Part shown: one piece after another, positions 33,672 through 42,979 of the stretch | How the letters are laid out: each line of letters begins with the position of its first letter | Numbering within the stretch: position 1 is the stretch's first letter | Position numbers and translations under genes: made by a program | Assembly (NCBI GenBank): GCA_003279775.1 | Contig: QCGW01000003.1 | Location: 35,500 to 99,499 of the forward strand | Direction: 5' to 3' | Length of the DNA: 64,000 bases | From: Pelagibacteraceae bacterium AG-390-A23 | GTDB lineage: Bacteria; Pseudomonadota; Alphaproteobacteria; Pelagibacterales; Pelagibacteraceae | The notes under the pieces: model-generated | The model's database searches: none | The model's input: only the letters and a program-made list of their open reading frames with translations | What the model was told of the DNA's origin: nothing

Positions 33672-34982
33672 ATGAATAAATTTCAAAATTCTAAAGAATT
33701 TTTAAGCGCAATAGAATATCTAAATAATAAGAATTTCAATGAAGCATTTAAAATAATTAATTCCGTATCCCACAAATATCCAAATGATCAAATAATTTTA
33801 AAAATGTTTGCTTCTATTTATTTTAATAATTCAGAGTGGGAAAAAGCTATTTCCTACTATAAAAAAATTTTAATCTTTGAAAAAGATAAATTTAAAATTT
33901 TATTAAATATTGGTGTAAGTTTATTTAAGCTTGGTAAAATAAATGATTCTATTAAAGTATTTAAGGATTCTATAAAAAGTAATCCTAATTTTGATCTAGC
34001 TTATGATAATTTAGGTATATCATATCTTGAAATTGCTAAACTTAATGAAGCAATTAAAAATTTTTCTCTTGCGCTAGAAATTAACAAAAATAACTTAAAT
34101 GCTCAAAGAAATTTAATTAACTTATTGAGTTTATTTAAGCCAACAGAAAACTATAATAATTTTTTAATTAAGTTAGACAAAGAAATTTCAAATTTAAAAA
34201 AAGATTTAAATATTAAAAATTTGGTTGAAGAAAAAAATATTAAAATAATTTTAAATAAAGGTATAAACTTAATTAATAAACTTGAAAAAGATATCACTTT
34301 TAATGAAACTCAATTATTTATAAAAAATTCTAAAAATTTAAATTGTCAAAGACATTTTAAAGTTTTTAATAAGTTTAATATTATCCCTAAATTTTGTTTT
34401 AACTGTTACAAAATACAAATAAATTTGATTAATGTTGTTGATTTAATCAAATTATCTTTCCTTTTTAAGAATATTAAACTTAAAAATAATAACACTCGTA
34501 AATGTATAGTTGAAATAAGAAATCAGATTAGTGGGAATTATAAAGGGTATATTTACTGTGATGGAATTGAAGAAGCGAAAAATATTTTGGAAATAATAAG
34601 TAAAGAAATTAAAAAAGTAAATCTTGTTGATGCATCTATAAATATAAAGCATGGGTGTTCTGAATTTTACAAACCATATCCAAAATTTGAAAAAGTTAAT
34701 TTAAACAATAAACAAGAGATGAAATATAATGAAAAGTGGGAAGCTAAAGAAAAATTAATTGATAATGAAGAACCTTCAAGAGACTCAATTGATAAAAAAA
34801 TTTGGGTCGCAACTTTAAAGGAAGTTGGCCTTTCAGATATATTGATAGTTAATAATTGGTTAAATTATGCAGATATCATAGGGGATTATAGCTATAAAAA
34901 ATATTTTATTGAAAAAAAATACTCTCCTTATATGAAAAAAATATTATTAAATCAGATTGAATTTAGAAAAACTAATCAATAA
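33672..34982 (+). CDS. TPR protein with an unrecognised cysteine-containing C-terminal module
   Basis: A 436-residue protein. Residues ~8-160 form about four TPR repeats ('YDNLGISYLEIAKLNEAI' is typical). The remainder is not a domain I know: a bend 'PKFCFNCYKIQ' at about 238-248 with a CxxC pair, then 'RKCIVEIRNQ', 'YKGYIYCDGIEEAKNIL' and a conserved-looking end 'DILIVNNWLNYADI'. No signal peptide. The gene lies in a very AT-rich accessory patch, opposite a TPR-sulfotransferase with 9 bp between stops, so a role in glycan or protein modification is possible but unproven. Confidence 0.7.
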   Translation: MNKFQNSKEFLSAIEYLNNKNFNEAFKIINSVSHKYPNDQIILKMFASIYFNNSEWEKAISYYKKILIFEKDKFKILLNIGVSLFKLGKINDSIKVFKDSIKSNPNFDLAYDNLGISYLEIAKLNEAIKNFSLALEINKNNLNAQRNLINLLSLFKPTENYNNFLIKLDKEISNLKKDLNIKNLVEEKNIKIILNKGINLINKLEKDITFNETQLFIKNSKNLNCQRHFKVFNKFNIIPKFCFNCYKIQINLINVVDLIKLSFLFKNIKLKNNNTRKCIVEIRNQISGNYKGYIYCDGIEEAKNILEIISKEIKKVNLVDASINIKHGCSEFYKPYPKFEKVNLNNKQEMKYNEKWEAKEKLIDNEEPSRDSIDKKIWVATLKEVGLSDILIVNNWLNYADIIGDYSYKKYFIEKKYSPYMKKILLNQIEFRKTNQ

Positions 34983-34991
34983 ATGTTAAAG

Positions 34992-36353
34992 TTAATGATT
35001 AAGCCAACTAAATTTTTTTTTGTAATCATTTAATAAATAAAAATATTCTTGATACTTATTTTTTTCATACCTTGTAATTTTAGATCTTATTTGAGAAAAA
35101 CTTAAAGTCTTGCTATATAAATTTTCCCTTTCATAAAATTTCAAAATTTCATTACTCCAAGTTAAATTACAAAATTTTATAATTTTTTTACAAATATTTT
35201 CATTATCTAAAGTAAAATCTTCTAAATCTACATCCATAATTAAGTTTGGATATTTTTTTTTATAGTAATTAATTACTTTAAAATAACTATCAGCATAATT
35301 TAGAATATCCTCTAAGCTGTGTGTCCATGATAAATCTGGCAACATAGATTGATATATTGAAATTATAGCATCTACAGGTCTCCTAAATGTATGAAGAAAT
35401 TTCACGTTAGGATAAATTTTATAAATCAACTCAATATTAAAAAAATTTTCTAATGATTTATCCACAAATTTTTTAACGTTTTTTTCCTCAGAATTAAAAT
35501 CTGAATATCTATTTAAAATATTTTTATTAAGATTTTTTAAATCAACCTCAAGTTCAAATTTTTTTTCGTCAAAATTTTCGTTAAATATTTTTGAACTAAT
35601 TTGATCAAGAAGAGACATATTTACAACATGTGATTCTCCATAAGAACTTATTTCCTCTTTTGTTGAGGTTAATATAGATTCTACAAGCGTTGATCCTGAT
35701 CTAGGAAGCCCAATGATAAATATTGGATTTATTTTGTTTTTACTAATATTTTTTATATCTTCTTTTTTTATTTTTATTCTATCAAAATGTTTGCTTATAA
35801 TTTTTTGATAATAAAATTGTGAAGATTTATTATATGAATAATTTAAATTAAAAATACTTTCATGAGATTTTCTCAAAAAAGATATTTCATTATCAAATTT
35901 TTTATTCTTTTTCTCCTTTTTTGATAAAAGAAAATTAATAATTCCTTCCTCATATTTGTTAAGTTTTTTTTTATTTTTTATTTTATTTAAATTTTCGAAT
36001 AAGTTCGTGGTAAGATTTTTTGGATCAAGATTAAAAAGACCATAATAGGGTCTAACATCAAAATTATTCAAATTTAGTAATTTTGTATAAGTTGCTTTTG
36101 CTTCTTCAAACTTGCCCATAGTTTGCATAACAATCGCTAAATTTAATAATCCTGGAAAAGAATTTTTATCGTTTTCTAAATATTTTTTGTAATAATAAAT
36201 ACTTGTTTTAAAATCATTAAGTTCAAAATTTATCAATCCAAGATAAAAATCAATTCTTTTATCTGTTTGTATTTTTTGTAACTCTTGAAATACTTTTAGT
36301 GCCTTTCCAAATTCTTTTTGTTTTATTAACTTTTGACCAATTAAAAAATTCAT
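34992..36353 (-). CDS. TPR-sulfotransferase fusion protein
   Basis: A 453-residue protein with three or so TPR units over residues 1-110 and a sulfotransferase domain from about 210. The PAPS 5'-phosphosulfate loop is 'IFIIGLPRSGSTLVESIL' at about 211-228; the 3'-phosphate-binding part is 'FLHTFRRPVDAIISIYQS' at about 320-337. Such fusions transfer sulfate from PAPS to proteins or glycans. No signal peptide is visible, so it acts in the cytoplasm. A similar fusion is encoded at 37.1-38.7 kb, but sequences differ well beyond simple duplication. Confidence 0.88.
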   Translation of the reverse strand: MNFLIGQKLIKQKEFGKALKVFQELQKIQTDKRIDFYLGLINFELNDFKTSIYYYKKYLENDKNSFPGLLNLAIVMQTMGKFEEAKATYTKLLNLNNFDVRPYYGLFNLDPKNLTTNLFENLNKIKNKKKLNKYEEGIINFLLSKKEKKNKKFDNEISFLRKSHESIFNLNYSYNKSSQFYYQKIISKHFDRIKIKKEDIKNISKNKINPIFIIGLPRSGSTLVESILTSTKEEISSYGESHVVNMSLLDQISSKIFNENFDEKKFELEVDLKNLNKNILNRYSDFNSEEKNVKKFVDKSLENFFNIELIYKIYPNVKFLHTFRRPVDAIISIYQSMLPDLSWTHSLEDILNYADSYFKVINYYKKKYPNLIMDVDLEDFTLDNENICKKIIKFCNLTWSNEILKFYERENLYSKTLSFSQIRSKITRYEKNKYQEYFYLLNDYKKKFSWLNH

Positions 36354-36402
36354 ATAATTTTAAAGTATTGTTATTTTTAAATTTATTATTATCTTAATAA
36401 AT

Positions 36403-37047
36403 ATGAAAAAAGAAGAATTACCAAAAACTATACCTGTATTTCCGCTTAGTAATTTTATAATTTTTCCAAAAACGACAGTCCCATTAAATATTTTTGAACC
36501 ACGGTACATTGATATGATAAATGACAGCATGAGTTCAAATAAAATGATAGGTATGATACAACCTAAAAATTCAGTTGGCGAAAAAATACCACCAGATCTT
36601 CATGATGTTGGATGTTTAGGAAAGATTACAAGCTTTACCGAAACTGAAGATGGTAGATTTCTAATTGAATTAAAAGGAATTTTAAGATTTAAAAAATCAA
36701 AGGAAGTTAATTTAGAAAAAAAATATAGATCACTAGAAGTTGAATATAGCAATTATTATCACGATTTAGATAATACTAAAGAAGAATTAAAATTTAGCGA
36801 TTTAGAGCTCATATTTAAAGACCTAAAATCATTATTTGAAAGAAAAGGATTTATAATTAACTGGAAAGCTCTTGAAAAACAAAGTTTGGATGAAACAATT
36901 AATGCATTAGCAATGGCATCACCATTTACCCTGGAGGAAAAACAAGTTTTATTAGAAACAATAAATTTAGATAACAGAAAAAATAAAATCTCAGAAATAT
37001 TAAAAACATATACACATGATGTTTTTGAAAATAATACTATTCAATAA
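36403..37047 (+). CDS. LON-substrate-binding-domain protein
   Basis: A 214-residue protein matching the stand-alone N-terminal domain of Lon protease: 'IPVFPLSNFIIFPKTTVPLNIFEPRY' region at about 9-34, 'IGMIQPKNS' and 'DVGCLGKITSFTETEDGRFLIEL' region at about 67-89. There is no AAA or protease domain. The family is common in alphaproteobacteria; the role is thought to be in proteostasis but is not established. It is a conserved gene interrupting the accessory TPR/sulfotransferase patch, divergent from one sulfotransferase and convergent with the other. Confidence 0.88.
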   Translation: MKKEELPKTIPVFPLSNFIIFPKTTVPLNIFEPRYIDMINDSMSSNKMIGMIQPKNSVGEKIPPDLHDVGCLGKITSFTETEDGRFLIELKGILRFKKSKEVNLEKKYRSLEVEYSNYYHDLDNTKEELKFSDLELIFKDLKSLFERKGFIINWKALEKQSLDETINALAMASPFTLEEKQVLLETINLDNRKNKISEILKTYTHDVFENNTIQ

Positions 37048-37065
37048 AATAAATTAATTTTATTC

Positions 37066-38661
37066 TTATTTATATTCAAAATATTTAACCCATTTATCTA
37101 GAATTTCTTTAAAGTCAGAAAACTTATCTTCATAATTTTTCCATCTGTTTATCGAATCTTGATAAATTGGTTGATTGACTTGATTATAACTTGGTGTGTT
37201 AATCAATCTTTTTTTATCAGCTGTCATATAAAATTTTCTTAAATCTTTAGACCATTTTAAATCAAGGAAATTAAGTAAATTTTTTAATGATGTATCAAAA
37301 TTATTCACAACATCTTCATATTTAATAATATGAACATTTAAGTTTATTATTTCTTTATAACTTCTCCATAATTTCATAACAGAGTCATAAAAAATAACTG
37401 TATCTTGTAAGTTTAAAAAATTTGACATAGCGTCATTGGGTATAAACGGCTGCATGAAACAACTTAATACTGCATCATAAGGATTTCTTAAAGCAAATAT
37501 AAATTTTGCTGAAGGAAAGATTTTTATAATTTCAGCAATAAAAATTATGTTTAATGGTAGTTTATCAATAAAAATTTCGTTTTGCTCTAATTTAATAAAC
37601 TTATCTCTTTCATCAAAATAAATTTTTTGTATTTCTGCAATTTTATTCTTATCTAATTTTTCTAAATTTGAAAAATCCTCTTTCAAACTTGCTTCTAGTT
37701 CCAATATAATTTTATCTATTAATGGTTTTTCTTCCAAAACTTTAATAGATTTATGTGATCTCAATATTGTATCCAACAATGTGGTACCAGATCTTGGAAA
37801 ACCTATCAAAAAAACTAAATTATTTTTATCTTCAATTTTTTCTTTTGAAATTTTTAAACAATTATTCGCAAAAAATTGTAATCTTTTATCTATTAAATTT
37901 AAGTATCTATCTTTGTTAACTTGATTTAAATAAGTTTTTTTTAAGATTGAGTTAGTCTCTTCATAAAAATGAAAAGCCTTTTCATAAAGCTTTAGTTGAT
38001 CATAACTTTTTGCTAGAATATTTGCTCTTAAAACACTTTTAGATATTTCATTTTTTTCTAACTCAAGATTTTTAAATATATCAATAGAAGCTTTGAAATT
38101 TTTTTTTCTATACTCATAGATACCCTCAAAAAACTTTGTAAAATTATTTAAACCAAAAACTTTTTTTGCTCTATTTAATATTTCTTTTAATTTTTCTAAA
38201 TTATTTGATCTATCATAAAGCTGAAATAAATTATTATACGGATTAATATTATTTGGATTAATTTCTATAGATAAATTAAAATACTTTTCAGCATTGCTCA
38301 TATCTTCATTTAAAAGATAAAAATTAGCTAAATTATAATTTGCGGTAAAATTTCTTGAATCTATCTTTATGGCTTTTAAATAATTACTTAAGGCTAAATC
38401 CTTATTTCCTATTTGAGCATATATACTTCCTAAGATGCTATATGATGCAGGAAAATTTGAATTAATTTTAATTGATTTTTTAAAGCAAACTATTGCTTCC
38501 TCTAAATTTCCTAAATATTTATTTACTAAGCCTAAATTATATATTAACTCAAAAGAGTTATTATTTATTTTGATTGCTTCAACCAATAATTCTTTAGCTT
38601 TTACAAAATTTTTTTTTTCGATTTCTGTTCTAGCTAATTTTAATAAAAACTCGTAATTCAT
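37066..38661 (-). CDS. TPR-sulfotransferase fusion protein
   Basis: A 531-residue protein with five or more TPR units over residues 1-240 ('IYNLGLVNKYLGNLEEAIVC' and similar) and a sulfotransferase domain from about 280. The PAPS loop is 'VFLIGFPRSGTTLLDTIL' at about 282-299, with 'KFIFALRNPYDAVLSCFMQ' as the 3'-phosphate-binding helix. It probably sulfates a peptide or glycan bound by the TPR. It is the longest of three sulfotransferases in the window, lies next to the LON gene and is transcribed away from the UbiH-like gene cluster. Confidence 0.9.
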   Translation of the reverse strand: MNYEFLLKLARTEIEKKNFVKAKELLVEAIKINNNSFELIYNLGLVNKYLGNLEEAIVCFKKSIKINSNFPASYSILGSIYAQIGNKDLALSNYLKAIKIDSRNFTANYNLANFYLLNEDMSNAEKYFNLSIEINPNNINPYNNLFQLYDRSNNLEKLKEILNRAKKVFGLNNFTKFFEGIYEYRKKNFKASIDIFKNLELEKNEISKSVLRANILAKSYDQLKLYEKAFHFYEETNSILKKTYLNQVNKDRYLNLIDKRLQFFANNCLKISKEKIEDKNNLVFLIGFPRSGTTLLDTILRSHKSIKVLEEKPLIDKIILELEASLKEDFSNLEKLDKNKIAEIQKIYFDERDKFIKLEQNEIFIDKLPLNIIFIAEIIKIFPSAKFIFALRNPYDAVLSCFMQPFIPNDAMSNFLNLQDTVIFYDSVMKLWRSYKEIINLNVHIIKYEDVVNNFDTSLKNLLNFLDLKWSKDLRKFYMTADKKRLINTPSYNQVNQPIYQDSINRWKNYEDKFSDFKEILDKWVKYFEYK

Positions 38662-38719
38662 AATTAAATTATATCAATTTTTATAACTATATAATTACTT
38701 TAATTTTTTGTAATTGAAA

Positions 38720-39784
38720 TTAAATACCTTCATCTGCAATTTGAGTGAAAAATTTATTTATTAAATGATTTTTTCCAATTGCTCTAACAGATTTTCCAAA
38801 AAAATTGCTATTTGTTTTTCTATTAAGTTTAAAAAATTCATGAATTAAATTTATTCCATTAGAAAAAATAAAGTTTTTATGTTTCATTTTTTTTTCAAAT
38901 TCATCATTTACAGAAATATCGATGGGAAGCCCTAAATCAATTTTTTTTTTAATTATTTTTATTAATTCTCTAACATCTCTGATAGTCATATTAAATCCTT
39001 GACCAGCAAGAGGATGAACACGATGTAATAGGTCACCAAATGCCAAAATATTTTTATAGTAGTATGATCTTAAACTAATGGAATTAAGCTCAAAATGCTC
39101 TGGTTTTTGAATTTTATTTATTTTGTATTTAAAATTGTAAGATTTAATTAATTCATTAATATTCTGTTTATCGTAGTTTTTAGAATTATAAATTGAATAT
39201 ACAATCGACGTTTTATTATCCGATATTGGTAAAAAAGCTAACGGACCTATTTTAGTAAAAATCTGTGTTGCTATATTGTTTATTATTTTTTCATGTTCGA
39301 TAATAGTTGTGAAAGCATAACTGTTATATTTCTTTAAAATTCTTTTGTTAAAATATTTTTTTGTTATCGGGTTAAAAAAATCAGTATTGATAACTATATC
39401 ATAATTTTTTAATAACAACTTGTTGTTTATATTTATTTTTTTAAAATAAATATTTTTTGATAAACTTGTTTGTAATAGTAAAATTAATTTTCTATTTTCT
39501 ACAATAGAAAATAATTGATTTTTATTTTCAAAGTGAAGAATTTTTTCATTTTTTAAATTATCTGAATAAATTTGTATTTTTTTTAATTTCCAAATAATTT
39601 TATTTATATTAATTATATTTTTATTAAAAAATTCAATATTACTTTTGGAAATACCAATTGTTCTTGTTTGGTTTGATTTTTTTGATTTTTTTGAACTTAT
39701 TACATCAACGTAAATTTTTTGATTAACTAAAGCTTTTGCTAATGTTAAACTTGATAAACTATTACCTAAAATACAAACTCTCAT
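38720..39784 (-). CDS. UbiH/Coq6-family FAD monooxygenase (ubiquinone synthesis), divergent
   Basis: A 354-residue flavoprotein from the internal ATG at 39784 ('MRVCILGNSL'); the track's extra 13 residues are unlikely, as they precede the nucleotide-binding strand. The second FAD motif 'AFGDLLHRVHPLAGQGFNMTIRD' region near 275-297 is diagnostic of ring hydroxylases of ubiquinone biosynthesis. The usual N-terminal GxGxxG reads 'GNSLSS', two glycines short, and the protein is shorter and more basic than typical UbiH/F. It may hydroxylate the quinone ring at any of C1, C5 or C6. Confidence 0.82.
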   Translation of the reverse strand: MRVCILGNSLSSLTLAKALVNQKIYVDVISSKKSKKSNQTRTIGISKSNIEFFNKNIININKIIWKLKKIQIYSDNLKNEKILHFENKNQLFSIVENRKLILLLQTSLSKNIYFKKININNKLLLKNYDIVINTDFFNPITKKYFNKRILKKYNSYAFTTIIEHEKIINNIATQIFTKIGPLAFLPISDNKTSIVYSIYNSKNYDKQNINELIKSYNFKYKINKIQKPEHFELNSISLRSYYYKNILAFGDLLHRVHPLAGQGFNMTIRDVRELIKIIKKKIDLGLPIDISVNDEFEKKMKHKNFIFSNGINLIHEFFKLNRKTNSNFFGKSVRAIGKNHLINKFFTQIADEGI

Positions 39785-39846
39785 ATTATTTTTAATTTTA
39801 ACAATAAAAATTAGATGATACAAAGTGGTATAATTGATTCATATAT

Positions 39847-41931
39847 ATGAATATTAAAAAAACTGCTAATTCATTAATTAATTTTACAATTAAGAGACTC
39901 GCTGAAATTTTTGGATTAGTGATTTCTATAACAGGGGCATTATTATTAATTTCATTAGTAACATATTCACCAGAAGATCCAAATTTTATATTTCCTGATA
40001 ACACAGAGATAAGCAATATTTTAGGTTACAATGGAAGCTTTATTTCAGATTTGTTTTTTCAATCCATTGGCTTGGTGTCTTATTTGTTTTCTCTAACATT
40101 AATTATTACAGGTATTAATATGATTAGATTAAAAGAATTTTTTCTAATATTAGAAAATATTTTTTATTCTATACTTTATTCTATTTTTGGAACTCTTTTT
40201 TTAACTTATTTTTACTCAAGTGCTTTTGTATTATATATCAACGGAAACGGTGGGTTTGTAGGTAGTGTTTTGAATAATACAATATTGAATTCTATTATAC
40301 AATTTAATGAAACAGCATCATTTTATTTTTTAATTGTTTTAATATTTTTTTTATTTTTAATAAGTATTAATTTTAGACCAATTATTTTTTATAGTAAAAT
40401 TAGAAAATTTATAAATATATTTAAATCAAGAGGAGAAAAAAATTATACAGATAAAAGTGAAGTAATAAACGAATACATACCCCAGGAAGAGATAAAAAAC
40501 TTAATTCAAGAGGATTTACCATTCATAAAAGCTGATAATAAAACTGATAATAAAATCAAATTTAAATTACCAAACTTAGATTTGTTAAAAATACCCACTA
40601 AAAACGAAAGAGAAAATTCAAATGAAAATGAAAATAATGATCCTAAATTTTTAGAAAAAATCTTACTAGATTTTGGTGTAAATGGTAATATTAAAAAAGT
40701 TAGCCAAGGTCCTGTAGTCACTCTTAATGAGTTTGAACCTGCGGCAGGTGTTAAAGTTTCAAAAATTATTAATTTATCAGATGATATTGCCAGAAATACA
40801 AGTTCAGAATCAGCAAGAATTGCTACTATCCCTGGAAGTAATACTGTTGGTATAGAACTTCCAAATAATTCTAGAGAAAATGTTTATTTAAGCGAGATAT
40901 TAAATAACTCGGATTTTAAAAAGAAAGAAATTAAATTACCAATAGCTCTTGGTAAAAGCATTTCAGGAAAGCCCATTATAGGTGACTTGTCTTCTATGCC
41001 TCATTTATTAATTGCAGGTACTACTGGTTCTGGAAAATCTGTTTGTATAAATACTATAATTTTATCCCTCCTTTATCGACATACACCAGATAAATGTAAA
41101 TTTATTTTAATCGATCCAAAAATGCTTGAGCTTTCAACTTACGAAGGAATTCCACATTTGCTTTGCCCAGTTATAACAGAGGCAAAAAAAGCTGCTTCTG
41201 TACTTGGATGGGTGGTTAAAGAAATGGAAAGTAGATACAGGTTAATGACTAAAGAAGGTGTTAGGAACATTGATAGTTACAATTCCAAGCATAAATTACC
41301 AATGCCGTATATTGTAGTTGTTGTAGATGAGATGTCAGACTTAATGTTAGTTGCTGGCAAAGAGATTGAAAATTATATTCAAAAATTGTCACAAATGGCT
41401 AGAGCAGCTGGAATTCATATTATAATGGCAACACAAAGACCAAGTGTAGATGTTATTACAGGTACAATTAAAGCCAATTTTCCAACAAGAATTTCTTTTC
41501 AAGTAACTTCAAAGATAGATAGTAGAACAATTCTTGGAGAACAAGGGGCAGAACAATTACTTGGTAAAGGAGATATGCTGTACATGTCTTCTGCAAACAG
41601 AATTATTAGAATACACGCTCCATTTGTTTCTGATAATGAAATTGAAAAAATTAATAACTCATTAAGATCACAAGCTGAACCAGACTATGTTGACGAGATT
41701 TTAAATTTTGCGGATGAAAAAGAAATCGGGGATAACCAAAATCAAGGTGAAAAAGATGAACTCTATGACCAAGCTTTAGAAATTATTAAATCTGAAGGGA
41801 AGGCATCAACTTCATTTTTACAAAGAAAACTACAGATTGGGTACAACCGAGCGGCAAGAATTATTGACATGATGGAAACAAATGGGGTTGTCAGTAAAGC
41901 TAACCACGTTGGCAAAAGAGATGTACTTTAA
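39847..41931 (+). CDS. ftsK: DNA translocase FtsK
   Basis: A 694-residue membrane-anchored translocase. Four N-terminal membrane helices (residues ~20-185) are followed by a short linker and the motor: 'LIAGTTGSGKSVCINT' Walker A at about 388-403, 'VVVVDEMSDLM' Walker B, and 'MATQRPSVDVITGTIKANFPTR' region. A C-terminal winged-helix gamma domain ('GKASTSFLQRKLQIGYNRAARIID' region) reads KOPS sites. It resolves chromosome dimers and clears DNA at the septum. The linker is much shorter than in E. coli, in keeping with genome streamlining. lolA overlaps its stop by one base. Confidence 0.96.
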   Translation: MNIKKTANSLINFTIKRLAEIFGLVISITGALLLISLVTYSPEDPNFIFPDNTEISNILGYNGSFISDLFFQSIGLVSYLFSLTLIITGINMIRLKEFFLILENIFYSILYSIFGTLFLTYFYSSAFVLYINGNGGFVGSVLNNTILNSIIQFNETASFYFLIVLIFFLFLISINFRPIIFYSKIRKFINIFKSRGEKNYTDKSEVINEYIPQEEIKNLIQEDLPFIKADNKTDNKIKFKLPNLDLLKIPTKNERENSNENENNDPKFLEKILLDFGVNGNIKKVSQGPVVTLNEFEPAAGVKVSKIINLSDDIARNTSSESARIATIPGSNTVGIELPNNSRENVYLSEILNNSDFKKKEIKLPIALGKSISGKPIIGDLSSMPHLLIAGTTGSGKSVCINTIILSLLYRHTPDKCKFILIDPKMLELSTYEGIPHLLCPVITEAKKAASVLGWVVKEMESRYRLMTKEGVRNIDSYNSKHKLPMPYIVVVVDEMSDLMLVAGKEIENYIQKLSQMARAAGIHIIMATQRPSVDVITGTIKANFPTRISFQVTSKIDSRTILGEQGAEQLLGKGDMLYMSSANRIIRIHAPFVSDNEIEKINNSLRSQAEPDYVDEILNFADEKEIGDNQNQGEKDELYDQALEIIKSEGKASTSFLQRKLQIGYNRAARIIDMMETNGVVSKANHVGKRDVL

Positions 41932-42479
41932 TGTTGAGGTTTTTTTCAATTCTTTTTTATTTTATTTTAAGTTCCACCTTAAATGCAGAAATTAAAGACA
42001 AAATAATTAAAAACTTAAAAAATACTGAGAATTTAGATTTTAAATTTGAGCAAAATATAAATGGAAAGATTGAAAATGGAAATTGCACAATTGAATACCC
42101 TAAAAAAATTTTTTGCGAATACGCAAGAAGTAATAATAAAGTTTTAGTATCAAATGGAAAATCTTTAGTTATAAAGACACGGACAAGTTATTATAGATAT
42201 CCACTTGAAAAAACTCCTCTAAATTTAATTTTAGATAAAAATTTTTTAATAAATAAAATTTTGAATATTGAAGAAAGAATAATTGATGAAAATCTAGTTA
42301 ACTTCACAATTTTGGAAAAGGATAATGAGATAAATATATTTTTTGATAAAAAAACCTATGAACTCATTGGTTGGCAAAATAAGGATATTTATCAAAATTT
42401 TAATATTACTTATTTATCATCAATTAGGAAAAATAGGGTTCTTTCAAAGAACTTATTTAAAATTCCTTCACAAAATTAA
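41931..42479 (+). CDS. lolA: Outer-membrane lipoprotein carrier protein LolA
   Basis: A 182-residue periplasmic protein with a signal peptide (hydrophobic about 2-17, cleavage near 'STLNAE'). The LolA pattern is seen in 'FKFEQNINGKIENGNCTIEYPKKIFCEY' region at about 38-65, 'VSNGKSLVIKTRTSYYRYPL' region and 'NFTILEKDNEINIFFDKKTYELIGW' region. LolA ferries lipoproteins across the periplasm to the outer membrane. The gene follows ftsK, a common alphaproteobacterial arrangement, and overlaps it (TAATG). It has two Cys that may pair. Confidence 0.88.
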   Translation: MLRFFSILFYFILSSTLNAEIKDKIIKNLKNTENLDFKFEQNINGKIENGNCTIEYPKKIFCEYARSNNKVLVSNGKSLVIKTRTSYYRYPLEKTPLNLILDKNFLINKILNIEERIIDENLVNFTILEKDNEINIFFDKKTYELIGWQNKDIYQNFNITYLSSIRKNRVLSKNLFKIPSQN

Positions 42480-42979
42480 ATATTTAAAATTTCAGTTTTA
42501 AATATTTTCATTCCTCTTGAGACATAATTATTTAAAGCATTTTTATGATCTAGTGAACATGTATGAACCCAAACACGATTAACATTATTTCCAAAAGATT
42601 TTTTTATAGCTTCAGATAATAAATAAGAGCCTAATCTTTTATTTTGATATTCTTCTAAAATTCCAAAATATGCAATTTCTCTTTCATTATTTTCTGGATG
42701 AAAAATTAATTCAAAAAATCCTACCAAATCCTCATTATGTTTTAAAACATATGTATTAACATTTTTAGAAGAAACATAGTTAATCCATTTTTCTTCTGAC
42801 CAAGTAAGTCTATCTATCCACTTGTGTTTTTTGCCAATATTTTTATAAAAAAATTTATTTAGTTGAAAATTAATCGGTTCAATTAAACTTAAAGAATAAT
42901 CTTCAGATGGTTTGTTTCCTTCGATAAGATCTTCAAGTGAATTAATTTCTAAATAATTTCTTTTAACTTCTTCTGTCAC
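42476..42979 (-). CDS. GNAT-family N-acetyltransferase
   Basis: A 167-residue acetyltransferase. The acetyl-CoA-binding motif A is 'IAYFGILEEYQNKRLGSYLLSEAIKK' region at about 108-133 (Q/R-x-x-G-x-G/A variant: 'QNKRLGSYL'), and motif B includes 'VWVHTCSLDHKNALNNYVSRG'. The N-terminal half is unusual for GNATs and does not identify a substrate. It is the last gene of the hisB-H-A-F-E-HIT run on this strand, overlapping the HIT gene by 4 bp. Confidence 0.82.
   Translation of the reverse strand: MTEEVKRNYLEINSLEDLIEGNKPSEDYSLSLIEPINFQLNKFFYKNIGKKHKWIDRLTWSEEKWINYVSSKNVNTYVLKHNEDLVGFFELIFHPENNEREIAYFGILEEYQNKRLGSYLLSEAIKKSFGNNVNRVWVHTCSLDHKNALNNYVSRGMKIFKTEILNI

Noticed and set aside
37043-37064. 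AATAAAAT/ATTTTATT palindrome between the LON gene and a sulfotransferase gene
   Set aside because: A purely A/T hairpin between convergent genes may be a weak bidirectional terminator, but such words are expected often at this base composition.
34992-38661. Idea that the two TPR-sulfotransferase genes are a recent tandem duplication
   Set aside because: Different lengths, TPR numbers and dissimilar sequences outside the PAPS motifs; they are only distant family members.
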